A stretch of DNA of 43,642 nt from a virus. Both the position numbers and the translations under genes were made by a program. Positions 33,309 through 40,061 of the stretch are shown piece after piece; positions within the stretch are counted from its first letter, which is position 1, and each line of letters starts with the position of its first letter. The notes beneath the pieces are model-generated. The model was not told where the DNA came from, searched no databases, and saw only the letters and a list, made by a program, of their open reading frames with translations. Location of the stretch: IMG/VR virus record IMGVR_UViG_3300029267_001394, positions 1 through 43,642 of that record, one strand, 5' to 3'.

Positions 33309-33319
33309 GAAGCCTTCCC
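33307..33319. promoter_or_regulatory. Putative operator, copy 2 (leftward half of tandem pair)
   Basis: GGGAAGCCTTCCC, a perfect palindrome around its centre. It directly abuts copy 3 and by geometry covers the -35 region of the leftward promoter. Confidence 0.6.
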
Positions 33320-33332
33320 GGGAAATCTTCCC
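33320..33332. promoter_or_regulatory. Putative operator, copy 3 (rightward half of tandem pair)
   Basis: GGGAAATCTTCCC, directly adjacent to copy 2. Its GGGAAA lies 17 bases from TAGAGT (33343-33348), so a bound protein would block the -35 region of the regulator's own promoter. Confidence 0.65.
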
Positions 33333-33348
33333 GCGAATCGGCTAGAGT
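33320..33348 (+). promoter_or_regulatory. Candidate promoter of the XRE regulator, leaderless
   Basis: TAGAGT at 33343-33348 ends 7 bases before the ATG at 33356, so the transcript probably begins at or beside the start codon. The -35 position is occupied by GGGAAA of the operator. The same geometry recurs at 41064-41092. Confidence 0.5.
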
Positions 33349-33355
33349 CTCCCGC

Positions 33356-33676
33356 ATGGAAACTCACGACCTCCGAGCGACCCGCGTCTCCGGCTTCCGG
33401 TTCGAAGCAGCCTGGAGCCCGGACGCCTTCCTCATCCTCCGGACCCAGCGCCGCCTCTCTCTCGAGCGCGTCCGAGAGGGCATCGCGGAGCGCCTCGGCG
33501 CCGACCGCGCGCCTTCGATCTCCGCGCTAGGCCGTTGGAACAAGGAAGGCAGCGGCGGACCGCGAGACCTCGAGACCCTCGGCGCTTTGGCTTCCGTCCT
33601 CGGGGCGGACCCGGGCGCCTTCTACCGTCCCGAGCCGGCGACGCTCTCCGAGCTTGCCGCGCTCGAGATCCGATAA
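33356..33676 (+). CDS. XRE-family transcriptional regulator
   Basis: A 106-residue protein. Residues about 25-92 form a helix-turn-helix: LILRTQRRLSLERVREGIAE, then APSISALGRWNKEGSGGPR and LETLGALASVLGADPGAFYRPE, the usual XRE/Cro-CI layout. The first 20 residues are an extra strand-forming lead. It lies downstream of a tandem operator pair that overlaps its own promoter, so autoregulation is likely. It is the best candidate to bind the other GGGAA...TCCC sites. Divergent from it lies the minus-strand operon; downstream lie exonuclease and recT. The ATG is chosen over the longer frame from 33248, which would cross the operators. Confidence 0.82.
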   Translation: METHDLRATRVSGFRFEAAWSPDAFLILRTQRRLSLERVREGIAERLGADRAPSISALGRWNKEGSGGPRDLETLGALASVLGADPGAFYRPEPATLSELAALEIR

Positions 33677-33687
33677 CCCCCTCCCCT

Positions 33688-33691
33688 GGAG
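33688..33691 (+). promoter_or_regulatory. Shine-Dalgarno GGAG, conserved early leader
   Basis: GGAG, 8 bases (ATCTGACC), ATG at 33700. It belongs to the same leader family as 1281 and fixes the exonuclease start, well inside the longer open frame. Confidence 0.75.
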
Positions 33692-33699
33692 ATCTGACC

Positions 33700-34755
33700 A
33701 TGACCAGAATCAAGACCACCCCCCCGGACCTCGTCGACGAGGAGACCCTCGCGCTTTGGAATGAGACGCGAGCCGCAGGGATCGGAGCGAGCGAAGCAGC
33801 CGCCGCGCTCGGCTTCCCCGAGGCTTGGGGCGACCCCCTCAAGCTCTGGGCCGAGAAGACCGGCGAACTCGACCGGAACCGGCCGCTCGACGACCTCTCG
33901 CGAGAGCGGCTCTATTGGGGCCACCGGATGGAGCCCGTCCTCATGGCCGAGCTGGAGAGCCGGCTCCCGTTCGAGACTCTCGACCCGGCGGCGGCTCCCT
34001 CGCTCGCCTCGGCCGACTGCGTCGCCAACTGCGGCAAGCTCGGGCGGATCTTCGCTTCGGCCGACCTTCCCTGGCTCCGCTCAACCCCCGACGGCTTCGC
34101 GAGGGCTCTCCGCGACTGCGACTTCGTCGACGCGAGCGACGAGACTTTCCGCGTCGCCGAGGGAGAGATGGGGCTCGTCGAGATCAAGACCTCGAGCGCC
34201 TACGTCGCGGACAAATGGGAGGGCGGGCCGCCGGAGCACTACCTCGTCCAGGTCTGGCAGTCGCTCGCGGTCTTCGAACTCCCCTGGGCTCTCGTCGTCG
34301 TCCTCGTCGGCGGAAACGACTTCCGGGTCTACGGCGTCCGCCGGCTCGACGAGGAGGCCGAGACGGGCCTCATGGATCGCCTCGGAGAGTTCTGGGGCTA
34401 CGTCGAGAGCGGCAAACGTCCGCCGCAGCCCGAGAAGGGCGACCCGGGATGGGCGAAGCGCCTCGAGGCGCTCAAGCTCCTTCACCCCTCAGACAACGCC
34501 GAGCCGGTCAAGATCTCGGCCGACACGGGAAAGCTCCTCAAGCGACGCGAGACCCTCAAGAAGCAGATCAAGGACCGCGAGGCCGAGATCGACGAGATCG
34601 AGGGCCGCGTCCGGGAGGAGCTTGGAGACCACGCCGTCGGGGTTACTCTCGACGGGAAGTTCACGGCGACGCTGTCGACCGTGAGCGTCAAGGCGAGGAC
34701 CCAAGAGGTCGCCGCCTACACCTTCCGAAACCTGCGGCTCGTCCAGAGCAAATAG
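33700..34755 (+). CDS. YqaJ-type phage exonuclease
   Basis: A 351-residue lambda-exonuclease-like nuclease that resects double-stranded ends for RecT. GIGASEAAAALG (27-38) is the YqaJ opening motif; GHRMEP supplies Glu79 or nearby, STPDG gives Asp131, and LVEIKTSS gives Glu161 and Lys163. YLVQVWQSLAVF (181-192) carries the conserved Gln. The C-terminal third is a helical extension (KLLKRRETLKKQIKDREAEI) seen in other YqaJ recombinases. It precedes recT, forming an exonuclease-annealase pair. The start is the ATG after the GGAG leader. Confidence 0.92.
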   Translation: MTRIKTTPPDLVDEETLALWNETRAAGIGASEAAAALGFPEAWGDPLKLWAEKTGELDRNRPLDDLSRERLYWGHRMEPVLMAELESRLPFETLDPAAAPSLASADCVANCGKLGRIFASADLPWLRSTPDGFARALRDCDFVDASDETFRVAEGEMGLVEIKTSSAYVADKWEGGPPEHYLVQVWQSLAVFELPWALVVVLVGGNDFRVYGVRRLDEEAETGLMDRLGEFWGYVESGKRPPQPEKGDPGWAKRLEALKLLHPSDNAEPVKISADTGKLLKRRETLKKQIKDREAEIDEIEGRVREELGDHAVGVTLDGKFTATLSTVSVKARTQEVAAYTFRNLRLVQSK

Positions 34756-34758
34756 GAG
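34755..34758 (+). promoter_or_regulatory. Shine-Dalgarno GGAG, conserved early leader
   Basis: GGAG, 8 bases (ACCCGACC), ATG at 34767. The first G is also the last base of the exonuclease TAG stop. Confidence 0.75.
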
Positions 34759-34766
34759 ACCCGACC

Positions 34767-35906
34767 ATGACCAACAATCAGACCAAAGCCGTCGCGGCAG
34801 TCCGCGACTCCCTCGAGGGCCTCGGCCCGAAGATCGCCGCGATCGCTCCCAACGCGCTCAACCTCGACCGCTTCGTCGGCGTCGTCGTCCATGCGGTCCA
34901 GAAGACGCCGAAGCTCCTCGAGTGCAACCCGACCTCGCTCCTCTCGGCGGTCATGGAGTCCGCCGCTCTCGGGCTGACTCCGTCGGGCGTCCTCGGCGAA
35001 AGCTACCTCGTCCCGCGCGGCGGGACCGTCAACCTCCAGGTCGGCTACAAGGGACTGGTCAAGCTCGCGCTCGAGAGCGGGCAAGTCCGGCAGATCGTCG
35101 CGCGCCCGGTCTACAAGAAGGACCGCTTCCGCTATTCCTTCGGGCTCGAGGAGGACACCTTCGAGCACATCCCGACCGAGGATCCGGAGCGCGGGCAGGT
35201 CGTCCGCGCCTACGCCATCGCCCGCATGGTCGACGGACCCGCGCAGCTCGAGGTCACGGCGCTCGCCGACATTCTCCAAGCGAAGGCCGTCGCGCAGACG
35301 TCGAACGTCTGGGACCAATGGTTCGGAGCGATGGCGGCGAAGACGTCGGTCCGCCGGCTCTGCCGGCTGCTGACCCTCTCGCCGGAGTACCACCGCGCGC
35401 TCGCGATCGACGACGGAGAGATCGCTCCCGGCGAGGACCGCGACTTCGGGCTCGGGAAGACGGTCGACGTCCCGGCGAAGTCGAAGGCGGCGGCGGCGGC
35501 GGATCGGCTGCGGCCGAAGGGCGCTGATCCCCGAAAGGCCCCCGAGCCGGAGAAGGAGCCCGAGCCCGAGGAGACCGCGCCGCCGACCGGCGACGTCGAC
35601 CCGATCCTCTCCGACGAGGAAAGCCCCTGGGCGGACTCCGATCGGGATCGAGAGGAGGCGCCGAGCGAGCCCGACGTCTCCGGCGAGGACGACGCGCCCG
35701 AGGAGCCCGAGCCGGCTTCCCGCAAGGCAGGCAAGGCCACGATCGGCAAGCTCCAGGGCGCCGCGAACCGCGCCGGCGCGACGCCGGAGCAGCTCGAGAA
35801 GCTCGCGGTCGCGGCCGGCGCGGAGTCGCTCGAGAGCCTCACGATGGCGCAGGCGCGCGAGGTCAAGACCTGGCTCGAGTCGAAGGCCTGGGTCGACTTC
35901 GTCTAG
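34767..35906 (+). CDS. recT: RecT-like single-strand annealing protein with long C-terminal extension
   Basis: A 379-residue annealase. Residues about 1-230 match RecT: LVSAVMESAALGL-type segment (here LLSAVMESAALGLTPSG), YLVPRGGTVNLQVGYKGLVKLA, QWFGAMAAKTSVRRLCRLL. It anneals single strands produced by the upstream exonuclease. The remaining 150 residues are an acidic Pro/Glu linker and a helical ending (GKLQGAANRAGATPEQLEKLA, LTMAQAREVKTWLESKAW) that looks like a small SAP- or UBA-like domain, longer than typical RecT tails. It may bind SSB or helicase. The stop precedes an operator-like site. Confidence 0.9.
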   Translation: MTNNQTKAVAAVRDSLEGLGPKIAAIAPNALNLDRFVGVVVHAVQKTPKLLECNPTSLLSAVMESAALGLTPSGVLGESYLVPRGGTVNLQVGYKGLVKLALESGQVRQIVARPVYKKDRFRYSFGLEEDTFEHIPTEDPERGQVVRAYAIARMVDGPAQLEVTALADILQAKAVAQTSNVWDQWFGAMAAKTSVRRLCRLLTLSPEYHRALAIDDGEIAPGEDRDFGLGKTVDVPAKSKAAAAADRLRPKGADPRKAPEPEKEPEPEETAPPTGDVDPILSDEESPWADSDRDREEAPSEPDVSGEDDAPEEPEPASRKAGKATIGKLQGAANRAGATPEQLEKLAVAAGAESLESLTMAQAREVKTWLESKAWVDFV

Positions 35907-35918
35907 CCTCTCCCGATC

Positions 35919-35931
35919 GGGAAAAAATCCC
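35919..35931. promoter_or_regulatory. Putative operator, copy 4
   Basis: GGGAAAAAATCCC, 12 bases after the recT stop, in a 181-base gap. It sits 9 bases upstream of a possible -35 (TCGACC, 35941), similar to the sites at 1201 and 43293. Confidence 0.55.
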
Positions 35932-35939
35932 GGGAACAA

Positions 35940-35974
35940 GTCGACCCTGCTCGCCTCTCGCGAGTAGGGTCGAC
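35940..35974 (+). terminator. 15-bp hairpin after recT, terminator-like
   Basis: GTCGACCCTGCTCGC (35940-35954) pairs with GCGAGTAGGGTCGAC (35960-35974) with one G-U pair and a 5-base loop. There is no U-tract. Its right arm ends in TAGGGTCGAC, also found in the hairpin at 39774-39821. It may terminate the exonuclease-recT transcript or regulate the downstream promoter. Confidence 0.6.
35941..35970 (+). promoter_or_regulatory. Candidate promoter for the lipoprotein unit
   Basis: TCGACC (35941-35946) and TAGGGT (35965-35970) with an 18-base spacer, downstream of operator copy 4. It lies inside the hairpin, so promoter and terminator functions overlap or only one is real. It would start a unit at 36088. 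Confidence 0.3.
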
Positions 35975-36075
35975 GTCGTTCGGGGGAGACCGTCTCCTCC
36001 GGCATTCCACCCTTGGCGGGATGGACGCGAGCCCGGGCGGCTCTCGAGTCGCTCGGGCCCCTTCCCGCCCCCCCC

Positions 36076-36079
36076 GGAG
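36076..36079 (+). promoter_or_regulatory. Shine-Dalgarno GGAG, conserved early leader
   Basis: GGAG, 8 bases (ACCCATCC), ATG at 36088. It decides the start of the lipoprotein gene. Confidence 0.75.
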
Positions 36080-36087
36080 ACCCATCC

Positions 36088-36483
36088 ATGAAGTACGCAA
36101 TCGCCGCCGGCCTCGCGCTGGCGACCCTCCCCTCCTGCGCGACGATCGTCGCCGCGCCGCAGGGTCCGATCCCGATCACCTCCAACGTCGACGGAGCGAC
36201 CTACGTCACCTCCGAAGGCATGAAGGGGACGACGCCGTCGACCTACCAGCCGCTGGAGCCCCATCGGCCGCTGACCGTTACGGTCTCGGCGCCGGGCTAC
36301 GAGAGCCAGGCGAAGACCGTCAAGCCGACGATCTCGGGCTGGATCGGCGGTAACCTCCTCTTCGGAGGCATCCCCGGCCTGATTATCGACGCGATCAACA
36401 CGGAGACCCGGCGCCTCTCGACCGACGCGCTCTTCTTTGACCTCGAGCCGATCGCCGCGACCGTTGAGACCACGGAGGGCTGA
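36088..36483 (+). CDS. PEGA-like lipoprotein, possible superinfection-exclusion factor
   Basis: A 131-residue envelope protein. A signal peptide (residues 1-16) ends in LPSC with Cys17 as the lipidation site. The mature part has ITSNVDGATYVTSEGMKGTTPSTYQPL in pieces and VTVSAPGYESQAKTV, a PEGA-type beta domain, then a hydrophobic WIGGNLLFGGIPGLIIDAI (about 91-109) typical of small bacterial lipoproteins. It has its own promoter-operator region. Phage lipoproteins of this kind can alter the host surface or block superinfecting phages; that role is inferred. Placement between recombination genes suggests a moron. Confidence 0.78.
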   Translation: MKYAIAAGLALATLPSCATIVAAPQGPIPITSNVDGATYVTSEGMKGTTPSTYQPLEPHRPLTVTVSAPGYESQAKTVKPTISGWIGGNLLFGGIPGLIIDAINTETRRLSTDALFFDLEPIAATVETTEG

Positions 36484-36486
36484 CTG

Positions 36487-37170
36487 ATGCCGCGCTCTCC
36501 TTTCTCGCCGATCCCGGCGTCCGAGGTCATTCCGCCGACGCGGACGATCCCCGAGGTCGCGAAGGACACCGTCCTAGCCTTCCTGCGGACCCGGCAACGC
36601 CCGGCGCTCGCCGGCGCGATCAAGCACGGGACCCGGCTAAACTCCGCGAGCTACGTCCACCAGGTCTGTCGGCAGCTCGCGGTCGAAGGTCGCGTCGAGG
36701 TCTTTCGCAAGGTCGGCGGCGGACAGCTTCGCTATTACAAGCTCGCCTACGAGTCCGAGATCGGCCCTCTCTTCGGGTCGGAGCCCTCAGGCATGACGGC
36801 GGCGGACGTCGAGGAGCGCCTCGTCGAGGTCGCGACCGCCGGCGACGCTCCGGCTCGGCAAGTCCTCACGCAAATGGCCGAGATTCGCGCCGGCGAGGTC
36901 GAGGCCGCCGAGCGCGAGGTCGCAGCTCGCGCGGCGGATCCGGAGGTCCAGCGCTTCGGCTTCTGCCGCGACGACGTCGACAAGCTCCGGACCGGCGTCG
37001 AGCTACTTGCCCGGTCCGCGTCGGCGCGTCTTGCGCAGACCGAGACCGACCGCGCTCTCGGCTCCGAGGTCGACGGCGTCGATGAGTCTATGCTGACGGA
37101 CGCCCGCAACCGCCTGCTCGAGATCCACCGCGCGCTCTCGTCGCTGCGCCACGACCTCGAGGTCGCATGA
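36487..37170 (+). CDS. Winged-helix-like DNA-binding protein
   Basis: A 227-residue protein. The N-terminal 80 residues look like a winged helix: PEVAKDTVLAFLRTRQRPALA, NSASYVHQVCRQLAVEGRVEVFRK and GGGQLRYYKLAY, a recognition helix followed by a beta wing. The rest is helical with acidic and basic patches (AEIRAGEVEAAEREVAARAA), suited to dimerisation. It may regulate the replication-recombination operon or support replication. No specific family is recognised. It lies 3 bases after the lipoprotein stop and overlaps the next ATG. Confidence 0.68.
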   Translation: MPRSPFSPIPASEVIPPTRTIPEVAKDTVLAFLRTRQRPALAGAIKHGTRLNSASYVHQVCRQLAVEGRVEVFRKVGGGQLRYYKLAYESEIGPLFGSEPSGMTAADVEERLVEVATAGDAPARQVLTQMAEIRAGEVEAAEREVAARAADPEVQRFGFCRDDVDKLRTGVELLARSASARLAQTETDRALGSEVDGVDESMLTDARNRLLEIHRALSSLRHDLEVA

Positions 37171-37361
37171 ACGAGCGCCTCGACTTCGCCGGCCGCGCTC
37201 TCGTCGCGATCGCCCTCCTTTTCATCGTCGGATCCTTCGCGGTCCTACTGACGACCCGCGACTCCGTCGCTCGCCCGATGGCGCAGGTCGGCGTCCTCGC
37301 GGTCGGCGCTGGGATCGCTCTGCAGCTCGCCGCCGAGCGCGGCTCCGACTCGACCCCATGA
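37167..37361 (+). CDS. Small membrane protein, two predicted helices
   Basis: A 64-residue protein with two hydrophobic stretches (about residues 10-29, ALVAIALLFIVGSFAVLL, and 38-54, AQVGVLAVGAGIALQLAA) separated by a short polar turn. The N-terminus begins NERLDFAGR. ATG overlaps the upstream stop, and its stop overlaps the RusA start. Two-helix small proteins may be holin-like or exclusion-related, but in this position in the early region function is not known. Confidence 0.6.
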   Translation: MNERLDFAGRALVAIALLFIVGSFAVLLTTRDSVARPMAQVGVLAVGAGIALQLAAERGSDSTP

Positions 37362-37759
37362 CCGACGCCTTCGAGATCCTCGTTTCGGGCCCCCTCCCGC
37401 CGTCCCTCAACGGCGCGAGGGGGCTCCAGCGTTTGCATTGGCGCGCTCGGCAGAGCGTTAAGAAGTCCTGGCGCGACCGCGTCGCCGCCGCTTGGCTCCT
37501 CGCCGGGCGTCCTCGAGTCGCCGGCCCGATCGGGATCGAGATCGTCTTCTGGCTCCCCCCCGGAGCGAAGTACCTCGACCCGGTCGACAACCTCCCCGCC
37601 CGTTGCAAGCTCCCGCTCGACGCGCTCGTCCTCACGGGCGCGATCGAGGACGATTCCCCGCGCATCATCCGACGGAGCGCGGTCTACCAAGACCGGGTCG
37701 ACCGTCTCGAGCAGCAGGGCGTCTCCTTCTCCGTCGCCTCCTACCGCCCCAAATCATGA
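37358..37759 (+). CDS. rusA: RusA-family Holliday junction resolvase
   Basis: A 133-residue nuclease. SGPLPPSLNGARG is the usual opening of phage RusA. DPVDNLPARCKLPLDAL carries Asp74, Asp77, Lys84 and Asp88, and GAIEDDSPRII adds another acidic cluster. These are the metal-binding and catalytic positions. It resolves branched DNA from recombination or replication before packaging. It is coupled to neighbours by ATGA overlaps. Confidence 0.88.
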   Translation: MTDAFEILVSGPLPPSLNGARGLQRLHWRARQSVKKSWRDRVAAAWLLAGRPRVAGPIGIEIVFWLPPGAKYLDPVDNLPARCKLPLDALVLTGAIEDDSPRIIRRSAVYQDRVDRLEQQGVSFSVASYRPKS

Positions 37760-39102
37760 GCGAGACCCAGATCACCCTCTCCGACGCCGAACTCGCGCAG
37801 GCGATCGGCTACCTCCTCCGCATCGGACAAACGCCCAAACTCCTCCGAGACGCCTCCGAGACGCTCTCCGGCTTTGCCGACGCGCTCGAGGTCGACGCCG
37901 CTGGGCTGACCCAGCTCTTCGGCGACGAGATCGCCGAGGACAACCCGCCGCCGGAGCCGACGACGCCGCCGGAGCAGCAGCCCGACGAGCCGATCCCCGA
38001 CGAGCCGGCCGACACGCCCTTCTTCAGACCCTTCGATTCGGGCGGCTCCTACGCTTGGCTTCCCGACGCCTACCTCTTCGACGAGGTCGACGTCCCGCTC
38101 TGGGCCTGGGAACTCTTCGAGGGGCAAGACCCGACCTCAGGCGCGCTCGAGATCCTCCTCGGCCACGGGCAAGACGAAATGCCCAACGTCACGCCGCGCT
38201 ACACGGCCGGCTGGGGATCCGACCTCCGCGTCAACCTTGCGACGCTCGGCGCCGCAGGCTCCGACGAGATCAACCCGGGCGTCTCTGCCGCCGGCGAGCA
38301 TCGAGGGCCGCTTCACTACGTCCGCGCCTTCAACGCGACCGGGACTCTCGAGGGCTTCCACGCCTACCGCGTCGGCGACTTCTTCGCCGGCCGCGAGGGT
38401 CACGTCGTCTACCTCAACGCGACCGCGCTCCCTGGGATCCCGACCCGCGTCTCGCGGATCGTCGGCGTCCAGCACGGCGGGCAGCTTGTCCAGATCGTCT
38501 GGCGCGAGACGGAGGACGGGAAGCCGACCGGCCTCCCGGTCGAGGAGTGGCCCGAGAACGTCCCGGGCTCGACGCTGCAGCTTGACCGCCTCGTCTCGAT
38601 CGACGGCGGGACGATCACCGAGGGGAACTCGGTCCGCGCGAGCTGGCCGATCTCGATCTTCACCCCCGGGCATGAGCGGATCGAGATCGAGAAGGTCTGG
38701 GTCGCGACGAGCCTCCCGAAGCCCTTCAAGAAGCCGGGCAAGGGCGACTGCCGCAGCCAAGGCGCGCTGATTGTCGAGAACGACGGGAAGCGCCCGATCC
38801 GCTCCGGGGTGGTCTCCCTTGAGGACTTCCTCTTCGACGTCACGGATCCGGACTCGGCGGTCTGCCGCTTTGGCGACGTCGACGAGGTCTCGATCGACGG
38901 AGGCAAGATCCGCGAGCGCGGCAAGCAGCGTGGCATGGGCTTCGTCTCCAACGTCGAGCGCGTCCGGATCGGAGCCGACGTCGACTGGAGCGGCCCGATC
39001 CGGATCTTCGACCCGTCGAACCGGTGGGGCTCGCCGCGCTTTGTCTTCGAGCACCAAGCCGGGACCGTTTCCGAGTTCCGCCCGACGGAGTACGCATCGT
39101 GA
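37756..39102 (+). CDS. Predicted beta-helix protein of unknown function
   Basis: A 448-residue protein. The N-terminal 65 residues are helical (LSDAELAQAIGYLLRIGQTPK), followed by a Pro/Glu-rich linker (about 60-80). The rest is beta-rich with repeating turns such as LQLDRLVSIDGGTITEG, HERIEIEKVWVATSLPK and DVDEVSIDGGKIRERG. This resembles right-handed parallel beta-helix proteins such as tailspikes and pectate lyases. No catalytic motif is identified. Its place between rusA and replication genes is odd for a virion protein; it may be a moron or a cell-surface-acting factor. The short Ala-rich tail lacks a membrane anchor. Confidence 0.65.
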   Translation: MSETQITLSDAELAQAIGYLLRIGQTPKLLRDASETLSGFADALEVDAAGLTQLFGDEIAEDNPPPEPTTPPEQQPDEPIPDEPADTPFFRPFDSGGSYAWLPDAYLFDEVDVPLWAWELFEGQDPTSGALEILLGHGQDEMPNVTPRYTAGWGSDLRVNLATLGAAGSDEINPGVSAAGEHRGPLHYVRAFNATGTLEGFHAYRVGDFFAGREGHVVYLNATALPGIPTRVSRIVGVQHGGQLVQIVWRETEDGKPTGLPVEEWPENVPGSTLQLDRLVSIDGGTITEGNSVRASWPISIFTPGHERIEIEKVWVATSLPKPFKKPGKGDCRSQGALIVENDGKRPIRSGVVSLEDFLFDVTDPDSAVCRFGDVDEVSIDGGKIRERGKQRGMGFVSNVERVRIGADVDWSGPIRIFDPSNRWGSPRFVFEHQAGTVSEFRPTEYAS

Positions 39103-39287
39103 GCGCCGGCGACGACTGCAGCCGGCGGTGGAGCGACCGCTCCGACCGCGAGGGCAAGGACCGTGAGAAGGCTCTGCGCGACCGCGAGGTCCGCGAGAAG
39201 CAGGCGCCCAAGGAGAAGCCGAAGCGGAAAGACCGGCCGCTATTCGAAGGCGCCGACGACCCTCTGCCGGGCTATGAGCGAGATTAG
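39099..39287 (+). CDS. Small basic protein
   Basis: A 62-residue highly charged protein, with RSDREGKDREKALRDREVRE and KEKPKRKDRP segments. It is probably disordered or helical and may bind nucleic acid. The start is a GTG overlapping the stop of the beta-helix gene (GTGA). The length and composition fit a small accessory gene, with no known family. Confidence 0.5.
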   Translation: MSAGDDCSRRWSDRSDREGKDREKALRDREVREKQAPKEKPKRKDRPLFEGADDPLPGYERD

Positions 39288-39756
39288 GATCCTTTCCCCG
39301 CAGCGGATCGCCTCGATCCGGGAGCGCAGCGGTATCGGCCGAGCGGTCGAGTTTCTCCGGAGCTTCAAGTCCCGGATCGACGTCGAGGCCGCGACGCGGT
39401 TCGCCTTCAATGGGCGGATTCGGTGGCGGTCAGGACGCGACGGGACTCGACGCGCCGAGGTTCGCTTCCCCTTTCGGTCGAAACGCGGACGTCAGATGAT
39501 CATCGGAGTCTGGGTCCCCTGGATCCCCGGGCTCCCGGTTTTGCAGACCTGTCGCGAGGCGGCGCGAGTGGCCTGCCGCAAGGCGGCGCGGCATGGCTTC
39601 CGTTTCGCCGAGGACGCCGCGACCGTCTTCGAGCAGACCGATTGGACCACCGAGGAGGATCCTCGGATCGTCGCGGAGCGCCAGGCCGAACTTGATCGCT
39701 GGCTCCTCGAGGGCGACGACGAGGCCGGCTTCTACGACGAAGGCGACGGGGCTTGA
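39274..39756 (+). CDS. Hypothetical protein, basic
   Basis: A 160-residue protein, rich in Arg at the N-terminus (RIASIRERSG, AATRFAFNGRIRWRSG) with a hydrophobic strand region (GRQMIIGVWVPWIPGLP) and acidic end (LLEGDDEAGFYDEGDGA). It may bind nucleic acids; no catalytic or domain motif is recognised. ATG overlaps the previous gene by 14 bases. It is the last gene before the hairpin-rich gap. A near-consensus TTGACA overlaps its stop. Confidence 0.62.
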   Translation: MSEIRILSPQRIASIRERSGIGRAVEFLRSFKSRIDVEAATRFAFNGRIRWRSGRDGTRRAEVRFPFRSKRGRQMIIGVWVPWIPGLPVLQTCREAARVACRKAARHGFRFAEDAATVFEQTDWTTEEDPRIVAERQAELDRWLLEGDDEAGFYDEGDGA

Positions 39757-39773
39757 CAGTAGCCCAAGAGCGA

Positions 39774-39821
39774 GACCCTAGCGGGCGTCCCTTCCTGCGG
39801 GAGCGTCCGCTCGCTAGGGTC
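39774..39821 (+). terminator. Hairpin, terminator-like
   Basis: GACCCTAGCG (39774-39783) pairs perfectly with CGCTAGGGTC (39812-39821); further partial pairing is possible inside. The arms resemble those of the hairpin after recT (GACCCT / AGGGTC, right arm followed by GAC). Placed just after an operon end. Confidence 0.55.
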
Positions 39822-39871
39822 GACTCCCCGGTCGAAGGCGAGCCCGTCGCCGACCTCCCCTAGAACGAATC

Positions 39872-39901
39872 CGGCCTCGAGGTCCGAGAACCTCGAGGCC
39901 G
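39872..39901. terminator. 12-bp hairpin, terminator-like
   Basis: CGGCCTCGAGGT / ACCTCGAGGCCG with loop CCGAGA. Downstream bases CAATCCTTGCCTT are only mildly T-rich. It could stop transcription into the initiator gene or serve as a protein-binding inverted repeat. Confidence 0.55.
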
Positions 39902-40061
39902 CAATCCTTGCCTTGGCGAGTCCCCACTCCCAGGCACGGAAAGGACCCCATCGGATGCTTGAAATCCCGGCCCCTTCGCGGGCAAACCTACCCCAACCCC
40001 TAGGGCCCGTCGAGCCCTCGCGCCCCAAGATCTGGGGCTGTCCCGCCTCGGGGGCCCTCCG

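Larger units (their letters stand above)
39757..40061. other. Hairpin-rich non-coding gap before the replication genes
   Basis: A 305-base stretch with no convincing gene. It holds two strong hairpins (39774-39821 and 39872-39901) and a smaller GCCCCA-AGATC-TGGGGC hairpin near 40022-40038. It directly precedes the replication initiator-like gene and DnaB, so it may include the phage origin or control of replication. No iteron array is obvious by eye. Confidence 0.5.

Noticed and set aside
39753-39781. TTGACA as part of a strong promoter
   Set aside because: The -35 is perfect but at 16-18 bases downstream there is no acceptable -10; it also overlaps a stop codon. Mentioned only as a possibility.
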